Assembly: GCA_035303945.1 (NCBI GenBank)
Contig: DATGQZ010000065.1
Coordinates: 12,915 to 76,914 of the forward strand
Source: DATGMS01 sp035303945
Lineage (GTDB): Bacteria; Bacteroidota; Bacteroidia; Cytophagales; Cyclobacteriaceae
Reading direction: 5' to 3'
Length of the DNA stretch: 64,000 bases
Part shown: piece by piece, positions 8,523-17,049 of the stretch
How the letters are laid out: each line of letters begins with the position of its first letter
Position numbering within the stretch: position 1 is the stretch's first letter
Made by a program: the position numbers and the translations under genes
Notes under the pieces: model-generated
The model's input: the letters and a program-made list of their open reading frames with translations, nothing else
Database searches by the model: none
Told to the model about the DNA's origin: nothing

Positions 8523-9779
8523 ATGTCCTATTTATTCACTTCGGAGTCAGTTTCAGAAGGACATCCCGATAAAATCTCAGATCAGATCTCTGATGCTTTA
8601 ATAGATAATTTCTTGGCTTTTGATCCCAAGTCCAAGGTTGCCTGTGAAACCTTGGTGACGACTGGCCAAGTGGTATTGGCGGGAGAGGTGAAATCAGATA
8701 CGTACCTGGATGTGCAAAAAATCGCCCGTGATGTCATCAACCGAATTGGCTATACAAAAAGCGAATACATGTTTGCGGGCAGCTCTTGTGGTATATTATC
8801 GGCTATTCACGAACAGTCACCAGACATTAACCAAGGGGTGGACCGCTCCAATCCTGAAGAGCAGGGAGCGGGCGATCAGGGGATGATGTTCGGCTATGCC
8901 ACTCATGAAACAGAGAACTTTATGCCCTTGGCATTGGATCTTTCACACCGCTTGTTGCGGGAGCTGGCTGCATTGCGTCGGGAAGGTGACCAGATAGATT
9001 ATCTGCGTCCTGATGCCAAAGCACAGGTTACGATTGAATATAGCGATGATAATGTTCCACAACGCATTGATACTATCGTGGTTTCTACACAGCACGATGA
9101 TTTTGACGAAGAGGGTCCGATGTTGGAAAGAATAAAAAAAGACATCATCAGTATCTTGATTCCCAGAGTAAAGGCACAGCTTCCTACTCAGATACAAGCC
9201 TTATTCACTGAAGATATCACCTATCATATTAATCCTACAGGCAAATTCGTCATTGGTGGACCTCATGGAGATACTGGACTCACCGGGAGAAAGATTATAG
9301 TGGACACCTATGGCGGCAAAGGAGCCCATGGAGGCGGGGCATTTTCGGGAAAAGATCCTTCTAAAGTAGACCGGTCGGCAGCCTATGCGACGCGTCACAT
9401 TGCCAAAAATATGGTAGCTGCGGGATTGGCAGATGAGGTGTTGGTACAAGTGTCCTATGCCATTGGTGTAGCAAAGCCAATGGGGCTGTATGTGAATACA
9501 TATGGTACTGCAAAAGTGGGAATGACAGATGGCGAGATAGCCAAGAAAATAGAAGATATATTCGACATGCGGCCTTATGCCATTGAGCAACGGCTAAAAC
9601 TGAGAAATCCGATTTATGAAGAAACTGCTGCCTACGGCCATATGGGACGAAAGAATGAAGTAGTGACCAAGACATTTGTATCTCCGGATGGTACCTCCCT
9701 TACCTTGGATGTGGAATTATTTACCTGGGAAAAGTTGGACTATGTCGATCGTCTGAAAAGCGCATTTGGTTTGGTATAA
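8523..9779 (+). CDS. metK: S-adenosylmethionine synthetase
   Basis: MetK (418 residues) makes SAM from methionine and ATP. The ATP-binding GHPDKISD is at 13-20, GAGDQGMMFGYAT at about 115-127 and the glycine-rich GGGAFSGKDPSKVDRSAAY near 270-288, covering all three family signatures. The start ATG at 8523 gives the usual N-terminus. It is monocistronic, bounded by a strong terminator. Its product supplies the methyltransferases seen here (MnmD and the one at the right edge). Confidence 0.97.
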   Translation: MSYLFTSESVSEGHPDKISDQISDALIDNFLAFDPKSKVACETLVTTGQVVLAGEVKSDTYLDVQKIARDVINRIGYTKSEYMFAGSSCGILSAIHEQSPDINQGVDRSNPEEQGAGDQGMMFGYATHETENFMPLALDLSHRLLRELAALRREGDQIDYLRPDAKAQVTIEYSDDNVPQRIDTIVVSTQHDDFDEEGPMLERIKKDIISILIPRVKAQLPTQIQALFTEDITYHINPTGKFVIGGPHGDTGLTGRKIIVDTYGGKGAHGGGAFSGKDPSKVDRSAAYATRHIAKNMVAAGLADEVLVQVSYAIGVAKPMGLYVNTYGTAKVGMTDGEIAKKIEDIFDMRPYAIEQRLKLRNPIYEETAAYGHMGRKNEVVTKTFVSPDGTSLTLDVELFTWEKLDYVDRLKSAFGLV

Positions 9780-9793
9780 AGAATTAGCAATGA

Positions 9794-9827
9794 AAGAGGC
9801 CGGCAGAGATGCTGGCCTCTTTTTCTT
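9794..9827 (+). terminator. Rho-independent terminator of metK
   Basis: AAGAGGCCGGCA (9794-9805), loop GAGA, and TGCTGGCCTCTT (9810-9821) form a 12-bp stem with one G-T pair, followed by a T-rich run. Confidence 0.9.
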
Positions 9828-9969
9828 TGACGGTTGGATGAAGCAGAAAAGTGATGATTTCGTTGCGTTGTTTCCCTCAATTCAATACATTTGAAAACCT
9901 ACAAATGATGTTTCACCTCTAAAGTTACAATATGGCATAACCCTCTACGTTATTTAAAAAGTTTATTAT

Positions 9970-10572
9970 ATGAGTAAAAGGTTAGCACCTAAAGACAGCG
10001 AACTGATTTCGCAGTACAGGAACGGGAATGAGGCCGCTTTTGAGGCGTTGGTTGACAAATACAAAGCAAGGGTTTATACCACCATCCACATGATCGTCAA
10101 GGATCAGGGAGTGGCAGAGGATTTATTACAGGATGTATTTGTAAAGGTGGTTCAAACTTTAAACTCGGACAGGTACAACGAGGAGGGGAAATTTCAGCCT
10201 TGGTTGATGCGGATAGCGCACAATCTGGCTATTGACCATTTTAGAAAAATGAAACGTTACCCATCGGTGCTGATGGAAGACGGATCCAATGTCTTCAATA
10301 CCTTGGAATTTGCCGAGGAAAATATTGAAGACTTGCGTATCAAGGATGAAACCTATGCACTGGTCCAACGACTAATTGACGAATTGCCAGAAACACAAAA
10401 GCAAGTGCTTGTTATGAGGCATTATATGGACCTGAGTTTCCAAGAGATCGCTGATCAGACCGGGGTTAGTATCAACACTGCTTTGGGGAGAATGCGTTAT
10501 GCCTTGATCAACATCAGAAAAAAGTTAGGAAAAATAAATGTTGCTTATGACGAAATATTTTACCCAAAGTGA
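9970..10572 (+). CDS. ECF-like RNA polymerase sigma factor
   Basis: This 200-residue sigma-70 family protein has region 2 at about 23-95, including VAEDLLQDVFVKV at 48-60 and the -10-binding stretch RIAHNLAIDHFRKMKR at 81-96. Region 4 is at about 137-187, with the helix-turn-helix SFQEIADQTGVSINTALGRMR. It has no region 3 or region 1.1, as in group 4 (ECF) factors. The last 26 bases overlap the start of the next small gene, which suggests translational coupling with a partner or anti-sigma protein. Target promoters cannot be read from this window. Confidence 0.9.
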   Translation: MSKRLAPKDSELISQYRNGNEAAFEALVDKYKARVYTTIHMIVKDQGVAEDLLQDVFVKVVQTLNSDRYNEEGKFQPWLMRIAHNLAIDHFRKMKRYPSVLMEDGSNVFNTLEFAEENIEDLRIKDETYALVQRLIDELPETQKQVLVMRHYMDLSFQEIADQTGVSINTALGRMRYALINIRKKLGKINVAYDEIFYPK

Positions 10573-10780
10573 CCTGATACGGTATGTCTATCAGGAAATG
10601 AGTGAGTTTGAAATGGAAAAGTTGGTGCAGGCCCTGCATGAAGACGATGATCTGATGCAGGAATATATAGATTTGCTGAGCACCGTAGAACAGCTGGATC
10701 AACTGATTCTTGAGCCTTCTGATAATGTCATCAAAGCGATCAAGGAAACAGCGAAATCTTCTGGACTCGAAAGGGTTTGA
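10547..10780 (+). CDS. small acidic protein overlapping the sigma factor; possible anti-sigma partner
   Basis: The product is 77 residues from the ATG at 10547; an ATG three codons earlier (10538) is also possible. It is acidic and helical by eye, with repeated hydrophobic heptads (LVQALHEDDDLMQEYIDLL, then TVEQLDQLIL), and has no membrane segment. The start overlaps the sigma-factor gene by 26 bases, and the pair ends at a strong terminator. In Bacteroidota a small conserved protein often follows this type of sigma factor. An anti-sigma role is inference from position and size only. Confidence 0.7.
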   Translation: MTKYFTQSDLIRYVYQEMSEFEMEKLVQALHEDDDLMQEYIDLLSTVEQLDQLILEPSDNVIKAIKETAKSSGLERV

Positions 10781-10801
10781 CGAAGTCCCTGTTTTAAAGG
10801 T

Positions 10802-10847
10802 AAAACCTCTGGACCAATATCTTTTGATATCAATCCAGAGGTTTTTT
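10802..10847 (+). terminator. terminator between the sigma-factor pair and convergent hemA
   Basis: AAAACCTCTGGA (10802-10813) pairs perfectly with TCCAGAGGTTTT (10834-10845). The loop contains a smaller stem (ATATC/GATAT). A T run follows on the plus strand, and the hairpin can also serve hemA on the minus strand. Confidence 0.85.
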
Positions 10848-10878
10848 ATGTCAAGAGCGCTTGGTGTCTTCGCGTTTC

Positions 10879-12168
10879 TTAAGCGAGTATATCCCCTTTT
10901 GTATTTGCTGCATTATCCTTTTCCAGGTCAAACAAATCAGATATAAGATCAATCATCTGTTCTGCTTGATCCCGCTGGCATGCCGCTCTGAGTTGTACGA
11001 CAGGCACCTTAAGGATCTTTTGCATCATGCTTTTGGTGATCTTGTCTATGATGGCATATTCCTTAGGATCTGCGTGTTTTAGGTGTCTCTCCATCTCCTC
11101 TTTGCGGATCTGCTCAAGTGCATTTTTGAGTTTGTTGATGGTGGGAGAGGCCATCGATTCTTTTTTCCAATTATAGAATTCCTCAATGCTTTCCGAAATA
11201 ATGGATTCTACTTGGGGAATTGACGCCAGTCTCTTTTCCAATGCTTCTGTAGCCTTGCTCTTAATATTGTCTACATTATAAAGGACAGCGCCTGGGACAT
11301 CTTCAATAGACGTTTCGATGCTTCTAGGCACCGAAAGGTCAACAAATAGCTTATAGCTCTTGATGTCAAAGGATTTAATCAGAGATTTGGTAATGAAGGG
11401 TTCGTTTCTTGCAATTGATGACACGATGACATCAGCTTCTTCCATTGCCTTGTAGCAGTCCTCAAAAGGTACTACCGTGAAGTTCATCTCGTCAGCCAGC
11501 GCTTTCGCCTTGTCATAGGTGCGGTTGGAGATAAATACCTTCGCTTCTGGAATATGTACCATGTTTTTGGCCACATCCTGTCCAATCTCTCCCAGACCCA
11601 AAAGAAGTACTCTTGGTTGATAGGTGTTAGAGGTAAGCTCTTCGATAAGTTCCACCGCGGCATAAGATACCGAAGCAGCACCGTCCCTGAACGGAGTTTC
11701 CTGTACCACCCTTTTGTTGGTAAAGAAGACCGTGTGCATCAAGCGGTGTAAAAAGGGACCTGCTATATCAAGATCGGCAGAGGCTTGATAGGCTCTCTTG
11801 ACCTGATTGGAAATCTGCATGTCGCCCACTACTTGGGCTTCCAATCCCATTGCTACTCTAAAAAGGTGTTGGATAGCTTCGCGATCATCGTTGATGATCC
11901 TGAAATATTCCAGGTACGAAGCCGCATTTTCCAATCCTTTTTCAAGGCCGATAAGTTTTATGATTTCGGCACTCAGGTCCAGCTCGTGGGAATAATAGAC
12001 CTCCGTGCGGTTGCAGGTAGACAGAATTAAAGTATCCGTAACACTAAAAAAATCCTTCAGCTTAAATAAAATTGATCGGACATCCCCCTCATCCAAAGAA
12101 ATGATTTCCCTAATCTCTACCGGCGCAATTTTATACGATAAACTTAAAGCTCTAAATTTATTATGCAT
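10879..12168 (-). CDS. hemA: glutamyl-tRNA reductase
   Basis: HemA (429 residues) reduces Glu-tRNA to glutamate-1-semialdehyde, the first step of C5-type tetrapyrrole synthesis. The catalytic cysteine is Cys52 in LSTCNRTEVYY. The NADPH-binding loop GLGEIGQDVAKNM is near 190-202, followed by the C-terminal dimerisation helices. The ATG at 12168 gives a normal N-terminus. It has its own well-formed promoter and appears monocistronic. Its heme product is needed by the cbb3 oxidase encoded downstream. Confidence 0.96.
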   Translation of the reverse strand: MHNKFRALSLSYKIAPVEIREIISLDEGDVRSILFKLKDFFSVTDTLILSTCNRTEVYYSHELDLSAEIIKLIGLEKGLENAASYLEYFRIINDDREAIQHLFRVAMGLEAQVVGDMQISNQVKRAYQASADLDIAGPFLHRLMHTVFFTNKRVVQETPFRDGAASVSYAAVELIEELTSNTYQPRVLLLGLGEIGQDVAKNMVHIPEAKVFISNRTYDKAKALADEMNFTVVPFEDCYKAMEEADVIVSSIARNEPFITKSLIKSFDIKSYKLFVDLSVPRSIETSIEDVPGAVLYNVDNIKSKATEALEKRLASIPQVESIISESIEEFYNWKKESMASPTINKLKNALEQIRKEEMERHLKHADPKEYAIIDKITKSMMQKILKVPVVQLRAACQRDQAEQMIDLISDLFDLEKDNAANTKGDILA

Positions 12169-12188
12169 TATGGAAATATTTACGCTTG

Positions 12189-12219
12189 CAAATTTACCAC
12201 AGAATGATCACGATGTAAA
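12189..12219 (-). promoter_or_regulatory. hemA promoter (TTTA-N19-TAAATTTG)
   Basis: On the minus strand TTTA (12219-12216) is followed after exactly 19 bases by TAAATTTG (12196-12189). This fits the Bacteroidota -33/-7 consensus apart from A for G in the last base of the -33 box. Transcription would start about 15 bases before the hemA ATG. Confidence 0.6.
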
Positions 12220-12381
12220 CTAATTAACCGTCTTTTCTTAATTTAAAACCCTTCTAAATAGCTGGTTTTAAGAAATTCTGGTATCAATAAGTTTAAACAT
12301 TGGAAAATGATTCCATTATTCTTAAATTAATTCCTCTATGTGTTTTTTTGATCAGCAGTCTTAGGCACAATTCGTGGATCC

Positions 12382-13086
12382 ATGGTGAGGAAGCTGTTTT
12401 ATTTTTTGAAGATTTACTTCGGATTCTCAAGGAGGGAGTCCAGAGGCTTTCTGTTGGTGTTTCCGGTCCTGATAATCTTATACATGATCCCTGTAATATA
12501 CAACAGGATCCTAAAGTATGCAAATGATGAGGATTACCTCCGTTATGCAGAGCAGGTAGAACAAGTGCTTGCTTCCGGCGACCATCATCCCGATTCGCTG
12601 CGGCGAAAATACATTGAAAAACATCGACAGCAGGGTCAGGACACCACGCACAGGATTAGCGTATATATCAAACCCAAAGAACCAAATCTAACGGTGTTGG
12701 ATTTTGCCGAAGCGGATTCCATAACCCTGCAAGTGGTGCCTGGAATAGGGGAGGTATTGGCAGGGAGAATCATCAAATACAGAGAGAGCCTTGGGGGCTT
12801 ACACCAGGAAAGACAGCTGCTGGAGGTGTACGGTATCACCCAAGACGTCGCCGACAGGGTCTTTGAATATTTTCCCCTTTCTGGACAAATTCAAACGAAA
12901 TTAAATATCAACCAATTGGATGCTGCAGCGTTGGCCAAGCATCCTTATATCAATTTTGGTCAAGCCAAAGTAATAGTCGCCTATAGAAAGCAGCACGGGA
13001 ACTATCAGCAGGCCAGGGATTTGCTTAAGATCAAAATTTTCAATGAAGCGTGGCTGGCGCGTCTGGAGCCTTATCTCAGTTTTTAA
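12382..13086 (+). CDS. membrane-anchored helix-hairpin-helix (ComEA-like) protein
   Basis: This 234-residue protein has a basic N-terminus, one transmembrane segment at about 22-40, a charged spacer and two helix-hairpin-helix modules. The first, at about 112-165, carries VVPGIGEVLAGRII, and the second, at about 175-230, carries NINQLDAAALAKHPYINFGQAKVI. HhH repeats bind DNA backbone non-specifically, and ComEA uses them for DNA uptake. Here the topology places the HhH part in the periplasm if the N-terminus stays inside. No competence genes are nearby, so the role is open. It ends 15 bases before the convergent amidohydrolase. Confidence 0.8.
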   Translation: MVRKLFYFLKIYFGFSRRESRGFLLVFPVLIILYMIPVIYNRILKYANDEDYLRYAEQVEQVLASGDHHPDSLRRKYIEKHRQQGQDTTHRISVYIKPKEPNLTVLDFAEADSITLQVVPGIGEVLAGRIIKYRESLGGLHQERQLLEVYGITQDVADRVFEYFPLSGQIQTKLNINQLDAAALAKHPYINFGQAKVIVAYRKQHGNYQQARDLLKIKIFNEAWLARLEPYLSF

Positions 13087-13101
13087 CCTTTGACTAGTGC
13101 C

Positions 13102-14763
13102 TTAGTTGCCCAACCAATGATGACTTAAATAGACCTTTTCTCCACCCACATAAGTCGCGCGGACTGTTACGTTACGTAAATCCCCTGCAGGAACTTCCAT
13201 AATGTCTTGATCCAAGATGACAAAATCAGCAAACTTATCGGCTTCTATACTTCCTTTCTTTTCCTCTTCGAAATTTGCGTACGCCGCCCAAATGGTCATT
13301 CCACGCAGCGCTTCTTCCCTCGTCAGGCTATTTTCTTTTTGAAAGCCATCTTCTGGCCAGCCTTCCGCACTTTGTCGAGCAACAGCTGCATGGAAACCGT
13401 ATAGAGGATTAATGGATTCAACCGGAAAATCACTGCCTAGCGCAATGTACCCGTTTTGGTCGAGTAGCTGTTTAAAGATGTATGCGTCCTTTACCCGATT
13501 AGGCCCCAGCCTATCCTCTGCCCAGTACATGTCGGAGGTAGCGTGGGTGGGCTGCACTGAAGGAATGATCTGATGCTCTCCAAATTTGGAGACGTCTTGT
13601 TCATTAACAATTTGTGCATGTTCAATACGCCATCTTCTATCGTTTTTGCCTTTTAACACATTCGCATAGATGTCCAGTAAAGTGCGGTTGGTAGAGTCAC
13701 CAATGCAATGGGTATTCATCTGGAAACCATGGGCGTAGATTTCTTCAGCCAGTTTTTTGAAGGCTTCCACTGAGCTTAGCAAAAAACCATATTCATCGGG
13801 TGCATCATGATAAGGTTGGAGTAATGCAGCGCCTCGTGATCCCAAAGCTCCATCACCAAAGACCTTAAAACCCATGACACTGATCCGGTCGGTTTGATAG
13901 GGGCCTTTCTCAAAATAATAGGCCTTGTCTTCTGGGCTTGGGCTGATCATGGCATAGATGCGGATTTTTAAACTGCCTTCTTCCTGCCTCTCTTCCATCA
14001 GCTCGATAATGTCACGACTTAGCCCGGCGTCAGCGACAGTAGTCAAACCCACACTGAAGCAGTTGGTCTGTGCATCCAGCAGTGCTTTTATTTTTTCTTC
14101 TGTACTGAGTTCTGGAATTTTTGATGACACCAATCCGATTGCGTTGTCTATTAAGACGCCAGTTGGGGAATTGTCCTTCACAATCACTTTTCCACCCAAC
14201 ATAGATGTGGAGGCGTCCACCCCCCCTAGCTTGAGGGCCTGTCCGTTGGCTAGCGCGGCATGTCCGTCAATCCGGGTAAGCAGCACGGGGATATCCGGAA
14301 AAAGCTCATCTAGTTTTAGCCGGGTAGGGAATGACTTGTCTGCCCATAAATTCTGATCCCAGCCTCGCCCCAATAGCCAAGCCTGATCGGGGAATAGCTT
14401 GCGGTGTTGCACTACCCGTTCGATCAGTTCCTCATAAGAGGTGGTTCCCGTCAGGTCAGCAACCTGAAGGCTGGTCCCATAGCCATAGAAGTGCGCATGC
14501 GCATCGATAAATCCTGGATACACAGCAGCACCTTGCAGATCCAGGACTTCATCAGCTTGGTACATCTGTAAAATCTCTTCATTGCTACCCACTGCCACAA
14601 ACAGCCCGTCTTTGATGGCAAATGCCTCCGCCTTGCTGAAGTTTTTATCCACCGTATACACTGTTGCATGGTGAACAAGCAAATCGACTTTTTCTTGGCT
14701 TTGACAGGAGAAAAATCCCAGAATGATACTAAGGCTTAGGCAGTAGGGTCGGATAAATTCCAT
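13102..14763 (-). CDS. amidohydrolase, YtcJ-like, predicted lipoprotein
   Basis: The 553-residue protein begins with a lipoprotein signal ending in GFFSC, Cys20 being the lipidated residue. The amidohydrolase fold follows: metal-binding DAHAHFYG at 87-94, the central GDGALGSRGAAL, MNTHCIGD, RWRIEHAQ, and LGSDFPVESINPLYG near the end. These belong to the YtcJ (amidohydrolase 3) group of metal-dependent amide or C-N hydrolases. The natural substrate is not predictable from sequence. It is likely anchored in the outer or inner membrane facing the periplasm. The ATG at 14763 is used, 49 bases from the divergent HsdR_N-like gene. Confidence 0.88.
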   Translation of the reverse strand: MEFIRPYCLSLSIILGFFSCQSQEKVDLLVHHATVYTVDKNFSKAEAFAIKDGLFVAVGSNEEILQMYQADEVLDLQGAAVYPGFIDAHAHFYGYGTSLQVADLTGTTSYEELIERVVQHRKLFPDQAWLLGRGWDQNLWADKSFPTRLKLDELFPDIPVLLTRIDGHAALANGQALKLGGVDASTSMLGGKVIVKDNSPTGVLIDNAIGLVSSKIPELSTEEKIKALLDAQTNCFSVGLTTVADAGLSRDIIELMEERQEEGSLKIRIYAMISPSPEDKAYYFEKGPYQTDRISVMGFKVFGDGALGSRGAALLQPYHDAPDEYGFLLSSVEAFKKLAEEIYAHGFQMNTHCIGDSTNRTLLDIYANVLKGKNDRRWRIEHAQIVNEQDVSKFGEHQIIPSVQPTHATSDMYWAEDRLGPNRVKDAYIFKQLLDQNGYIALGSDFPVESINPLYGFHAAVARQSAEGWPEDGFQKENSLTREEALRGMTIWAAYANFEEEKKGSIEADKFADFVILDQDIMEVPAGDLRNVTVRATYVGGEKVYLSHHWLGN

Positions 14764-14812
14764 TTTATGGATTAGGTTTAAATATTAGATTTCAAAAGCC
14801 CATATTTGTGCT

Positions 14813-15286
14813 ATGATTGATAGTGGCTACCGGTTTTTGCAAGATCCCTTAAATCTACCCATGTGTAACCTTCAAATACAGGATGAGAAGGGAAAATTAA
14901 GCGTTTTCGATGCATTGAGAAAGAAATATTTGGTATTAACGCCGGAAGAGTGGGTAAGGCAGCATCTCATTCATTTTTTAATTGGCTACAAAGGCTATCC
15001 GAAAAGCCTGTTTTCTCTAGAAAAAGGGCTAAAATATAATCAAATTCAAAAGCGCTTCGATATTTTGGTCCTCGATAGGGAGGGGCAGCCTTTTCTTCTG
15101 GTCGAGTGCAAGGCGCCGGAGGTGAGGCTAAGCCAAAAGACCGCAGAGCAAATTGCCGTATACAACAAAACCGTTGGCGCCAGATTCTTGGCCATTTCCA
15201 ATGGACTGCAACATCTTTGCATGGAGTACGACAAAGCGGCAGGAACTTATACGCAACTAAAGGATTTTCCTGTTTTCGATGATTAA
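14813..15286 (+). CDS. stand-alone HsdR_N-like PD-(D/E)xK nuclease-fold protein
   Basis: This 157-residue protein matches the N-terminal domain of type I restriction enzyme R subunits. The nuclease-fold residues are visible as RFDILV (Asp83), then FLLVECKAP (Glu98, Lys100), followed by QIAVYN as in QxxxY-type motifs. The helicase domain, and any HsdM or HsdS partner, is absent here and around it. Such solitary HsdR_N proteins are common in Bacteroidota chromosomes, so this is more likely a housekeeping DNA-processing protein than a remnant of a restriction system. Activity is not shown. Confidence 0.85.
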   Translation: MIDSGYRFLQDPLNLPMCNLQIQDEKGKLSVFDALRKKYLVLTPEEWVRQHLIHFLIGYKGYPKSLFSLEKGLKYNQIQKRFDILVLDREGQPFLLVECKAPEVRLSQKTAEQIAVYNKTVGARFLAISNGLQHLCMEYDKAAGTYTQLKDFPVFDD

Positions 15287-15367
15287 ATTGATGGTTGCTA
15301 AGCAAAGCATCCAAAGCCTTGGCATTCGGTGATAGGCTGCCAGCATCCTCACTTTATGCCTGATAGC

Positions 15368-15381
15368 ATGATCTTTATCAG
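15368..15381 (+). promoter_or_regulatory. putative Crp/Fnr box upstream of the Crp/Fnr gene
   Basis: ATGA-TCTTTA-TCAG has the TGA-N6-TCA core of Crp/Fnr sites. The centre is at 15374.5, about 40 bases before the start predicted from the -7 element TACCTTTG at 15402-15409. It is nested in a longer inverted repeat (CCTGATA and TATCAGG arms), which could instead be a weak terminator hairpin for the preceding gene. Confidence 0.45.
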
Positions 15382-15401
15382 GTTTTCTTTTGTTTATATT
15401 G

Positions 15402-15409
15402 TACCTTTG
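15402..15409 (+). promoter_or_regulatory. candidate promoter of the Crp/Fnr gene, -7 element
   Basis: TACCTTTG matches TAnnTTTG and lies 16 bases before the ATG. No good -33 element is found at the right distance, as expected if an activator is needed. Confidence 0.5.
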
Positions 15410-15424
15410 TAAAAAATAATCGCG

Positions 15425-16144
15425 ATGGGCATGTCTGTAAAAGAAAAGAACTCTCCTTGTGAACTTTGTTTGAGCCGTAAGCATTCCATGTTTTCTGAAC
15501 TATCGGAAGAGCATTTGTGCAACTTGACCGAAAATAAAAACACCATTTCCCACAAAAAGGGGCAGATTCTTTATTATGAAGGGACTCGCCCATTAGGTGT
15601 TTTTTGTATCAGTAGCGGGGTGGTGAAGGTTTTTAAAACAGCCTCCAATGGGAAAGAACAGATCATCAGATTGGCCAAGAGGGGTGAATTCCTAGGGTAC
15701 ACCTCTTTGATCGGAGAGGAGACTTACAGCAATACAGCAACCATTGTGGAGGATGCAAAAATTTGCTTTGTACCCAAAGAGACCTTTTTGGATATATTGA
15801 GTGCGGACACCCGCTTTCATAGAAGAATTACCCAGGCTTTATGTCAAGACCTGGGTGTCATGGAGGATAAATTAACAGATGCGACTCAGAAAACCATCCG
15901 TGAGCGGCTGGCATTTGCTCTGCTTAAACTTTCTGACAATTATGGGGTAGAAGGGGATGAACGGAGCAAAATTGATATTGCATTGACCCGTGAAGAAATA
16001 GCGGGCTTGGTCGGTACGGCTACCGAGACGGTGATTCGTTTGCTTTCTGAATTTAAAAAGGACGGCTTGATAGAATTTGAGGGCAAAAAGATCGTGATCC
16101 TCGACAAGAGAGGCTTAGCAAGGTTATCCGATTTTTATGGGTAG
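15425..16144 (+). CDS. Crp/Fnr family transcriptional regulator
   Basis: The 239-residue protein has an N-terminal cysteine pair (Cys12, Cys15 in PCELCLSRKH), a cyclic-nucleotide-type beta barrel at about 40-125, a dimer helix and a winged helix-turn-helix at about 155-235. The recognition helix contains GTATETVIRLLSEF (197-210). Glu201 and Arg205 are in the positions that read TGA in Crp/Fnr proteins, while the Fnr serine is replaced by Ile204. Other cysteines are 32, 61, 114 and 140, so an Fnr-like Fe-S cluster is possible but the classic four-cysteine spacing is not matched. I infer it controls the cbb3 oxidase locus 3.5 kb downstream, from shared boxes. Confidence 0.9.
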   Translation: MGMSVKEKNSPCELCLSRKHSMFSELSEEHLCNLTENKNTISHKKGQILYYEGTRPLGVFCISSGVVKVFKTASNGKEQIIRLAKRGEFLGYTSLIGEETYSNTATIVEDAKICFVPKETFLDILSADTRFHRRITQALCQDLGVMEDKLTDATQKTIRERLAFALLKLSDNYGVEGDERSKIDIALTREEIAGLVGTATETVIRLLSEFKKDGLIEFEGKKIVILDKRGLARLSDFYG

Positions 16145-16183
16145 TAGGTAGCTTGATGCTGTGGGGCTGAAAGGCAGCAATTG

Positions 16184-16879
16184 TTAGAGGACGATCGCTA
16201 GATATATGCCACTGTAGGGGCGGAAGTCGACGGATTGGCTCCGGTAATTGGTGGTTTCGCTTGTAGATGTCGTCAATCCCCTCTCCTTGTATAGGTATTC
16301 GGTGTGGTATTTCACCTTTTTCGTAGAGGCCGCCAATCTAAATTCTGTGCTTATCGATAATTTGGGTGTTATCTGAAACTTAATTCCTGCCAAAGGTATC
16401 AAAGACAACAGGTCATTTTTTTGTTTTTGCACCGTTTTCCACTCTATACGGTTGTCTTCCGTGTCGCCAAAAACCGACAAGTCAGAATAATTCCCCCGGC
16501 CACGTTGTCCCTCGATTTCGATGCCATAGTACCATGACCATTTATTCTTGATTGACCTTTGCCACTCATAGCCAAGGGCGAGACCCACATTGGAGCCATC
16601 GTCCACCCGCTCATCCTCGCTTTCGCTGTAGCCAAGGTTGGATGCACTCCAGCTGCCCATCAACCTTGCTCTCCAGGCGCCATTGTCCCCTTGGCGTTTG
16701 ATTAGAAGTTCTAAAGGTGTTGTAATAGTTTGGTCCAGAAAGCTGTCGAGCACGATTTGGGTGTTGATTCCCAATTGATACCAACCGGCTGAAATAGCTT
16801 CATCATCGGCTGTGTGCTGGGCCTGCGCAAACGGAGCGCCATAGCATAAGAAGGCGAAAGAGATGAGGAATTGTTTCAT
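16184..16879 (-). CDS. putative outer-membrane beta-barrel protein, unknown function
   Basis: Started at the ATG at 16879, the 231-residue product has a clean signal peptide (MKQFLISFAFLCYGAPFAQA). A longer frame up to 16933 adds residues in front of the signal and is less likely. The mature part has short alternating hydrophobic and polar strands with many Tyr and Trp (SWYYGIEIEGQRGRG, LIPLAGIKFQITPKLSISTEF) and ends in an aromatic and hydrophobic pattern (FRPYSGIYLAIVL), as in outer-membrane porin-like proteins of Bacteroidota. No enzyme motif is seen. It converges on the Crp/Fnr gene. Confidence 0.65.
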   Translation of the reverse strand: MKQFLISFAFLCYGAPFAQAQHTADDEAISAGWYQLGINTQIVLDSFLDQTITTPLELLIKRQGDNGAWRARLMGSWSASNLGYSESEDERVDDGSNVGLALGYEWQRSIKNKWSWYYGIEIEGQRGRGNYSDLSVFGDTEDNRIEWKTVQKQKNDLLSLIPLAGIKFQITPKLSISTEFRLAASTKKVKYHTEYLYKERGLTTSTSETTNYRSQSVDFRPYSGIYLAIVL

Positions 16880-17049
16880 TGACGAAAATTTGGTCGTGGA
16901 TTTGAGAGGCATAGGTGGCTTGTATAGGTACAATATCGTGTGCTTACCGATAATAATCCAGAAATCAAGTTGCTACGGAGCCTCGTGAGGATGTATCCAC
17001 ATACTCCCTATCTTCGCTGTAACTGCTTTTGATTCAGTAAGTAAGTTAC

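Noticed and set aside
14813..15286. Remnant of a type I restriction system
   Set aside because: The catalytic residues are intact, length fits stand-alone family members, and no hsdM or hsdS traces are nearby.
15359..15382. Inverted repeat CCTGATA/TATCAGG read as a terminator of the HsdR_N-like gene
   Set aside because: Short stem with a 10-base loop and an interrupted T run; the Crp/Fnr-box reading fits the promoter spacing better, though both remain possible.
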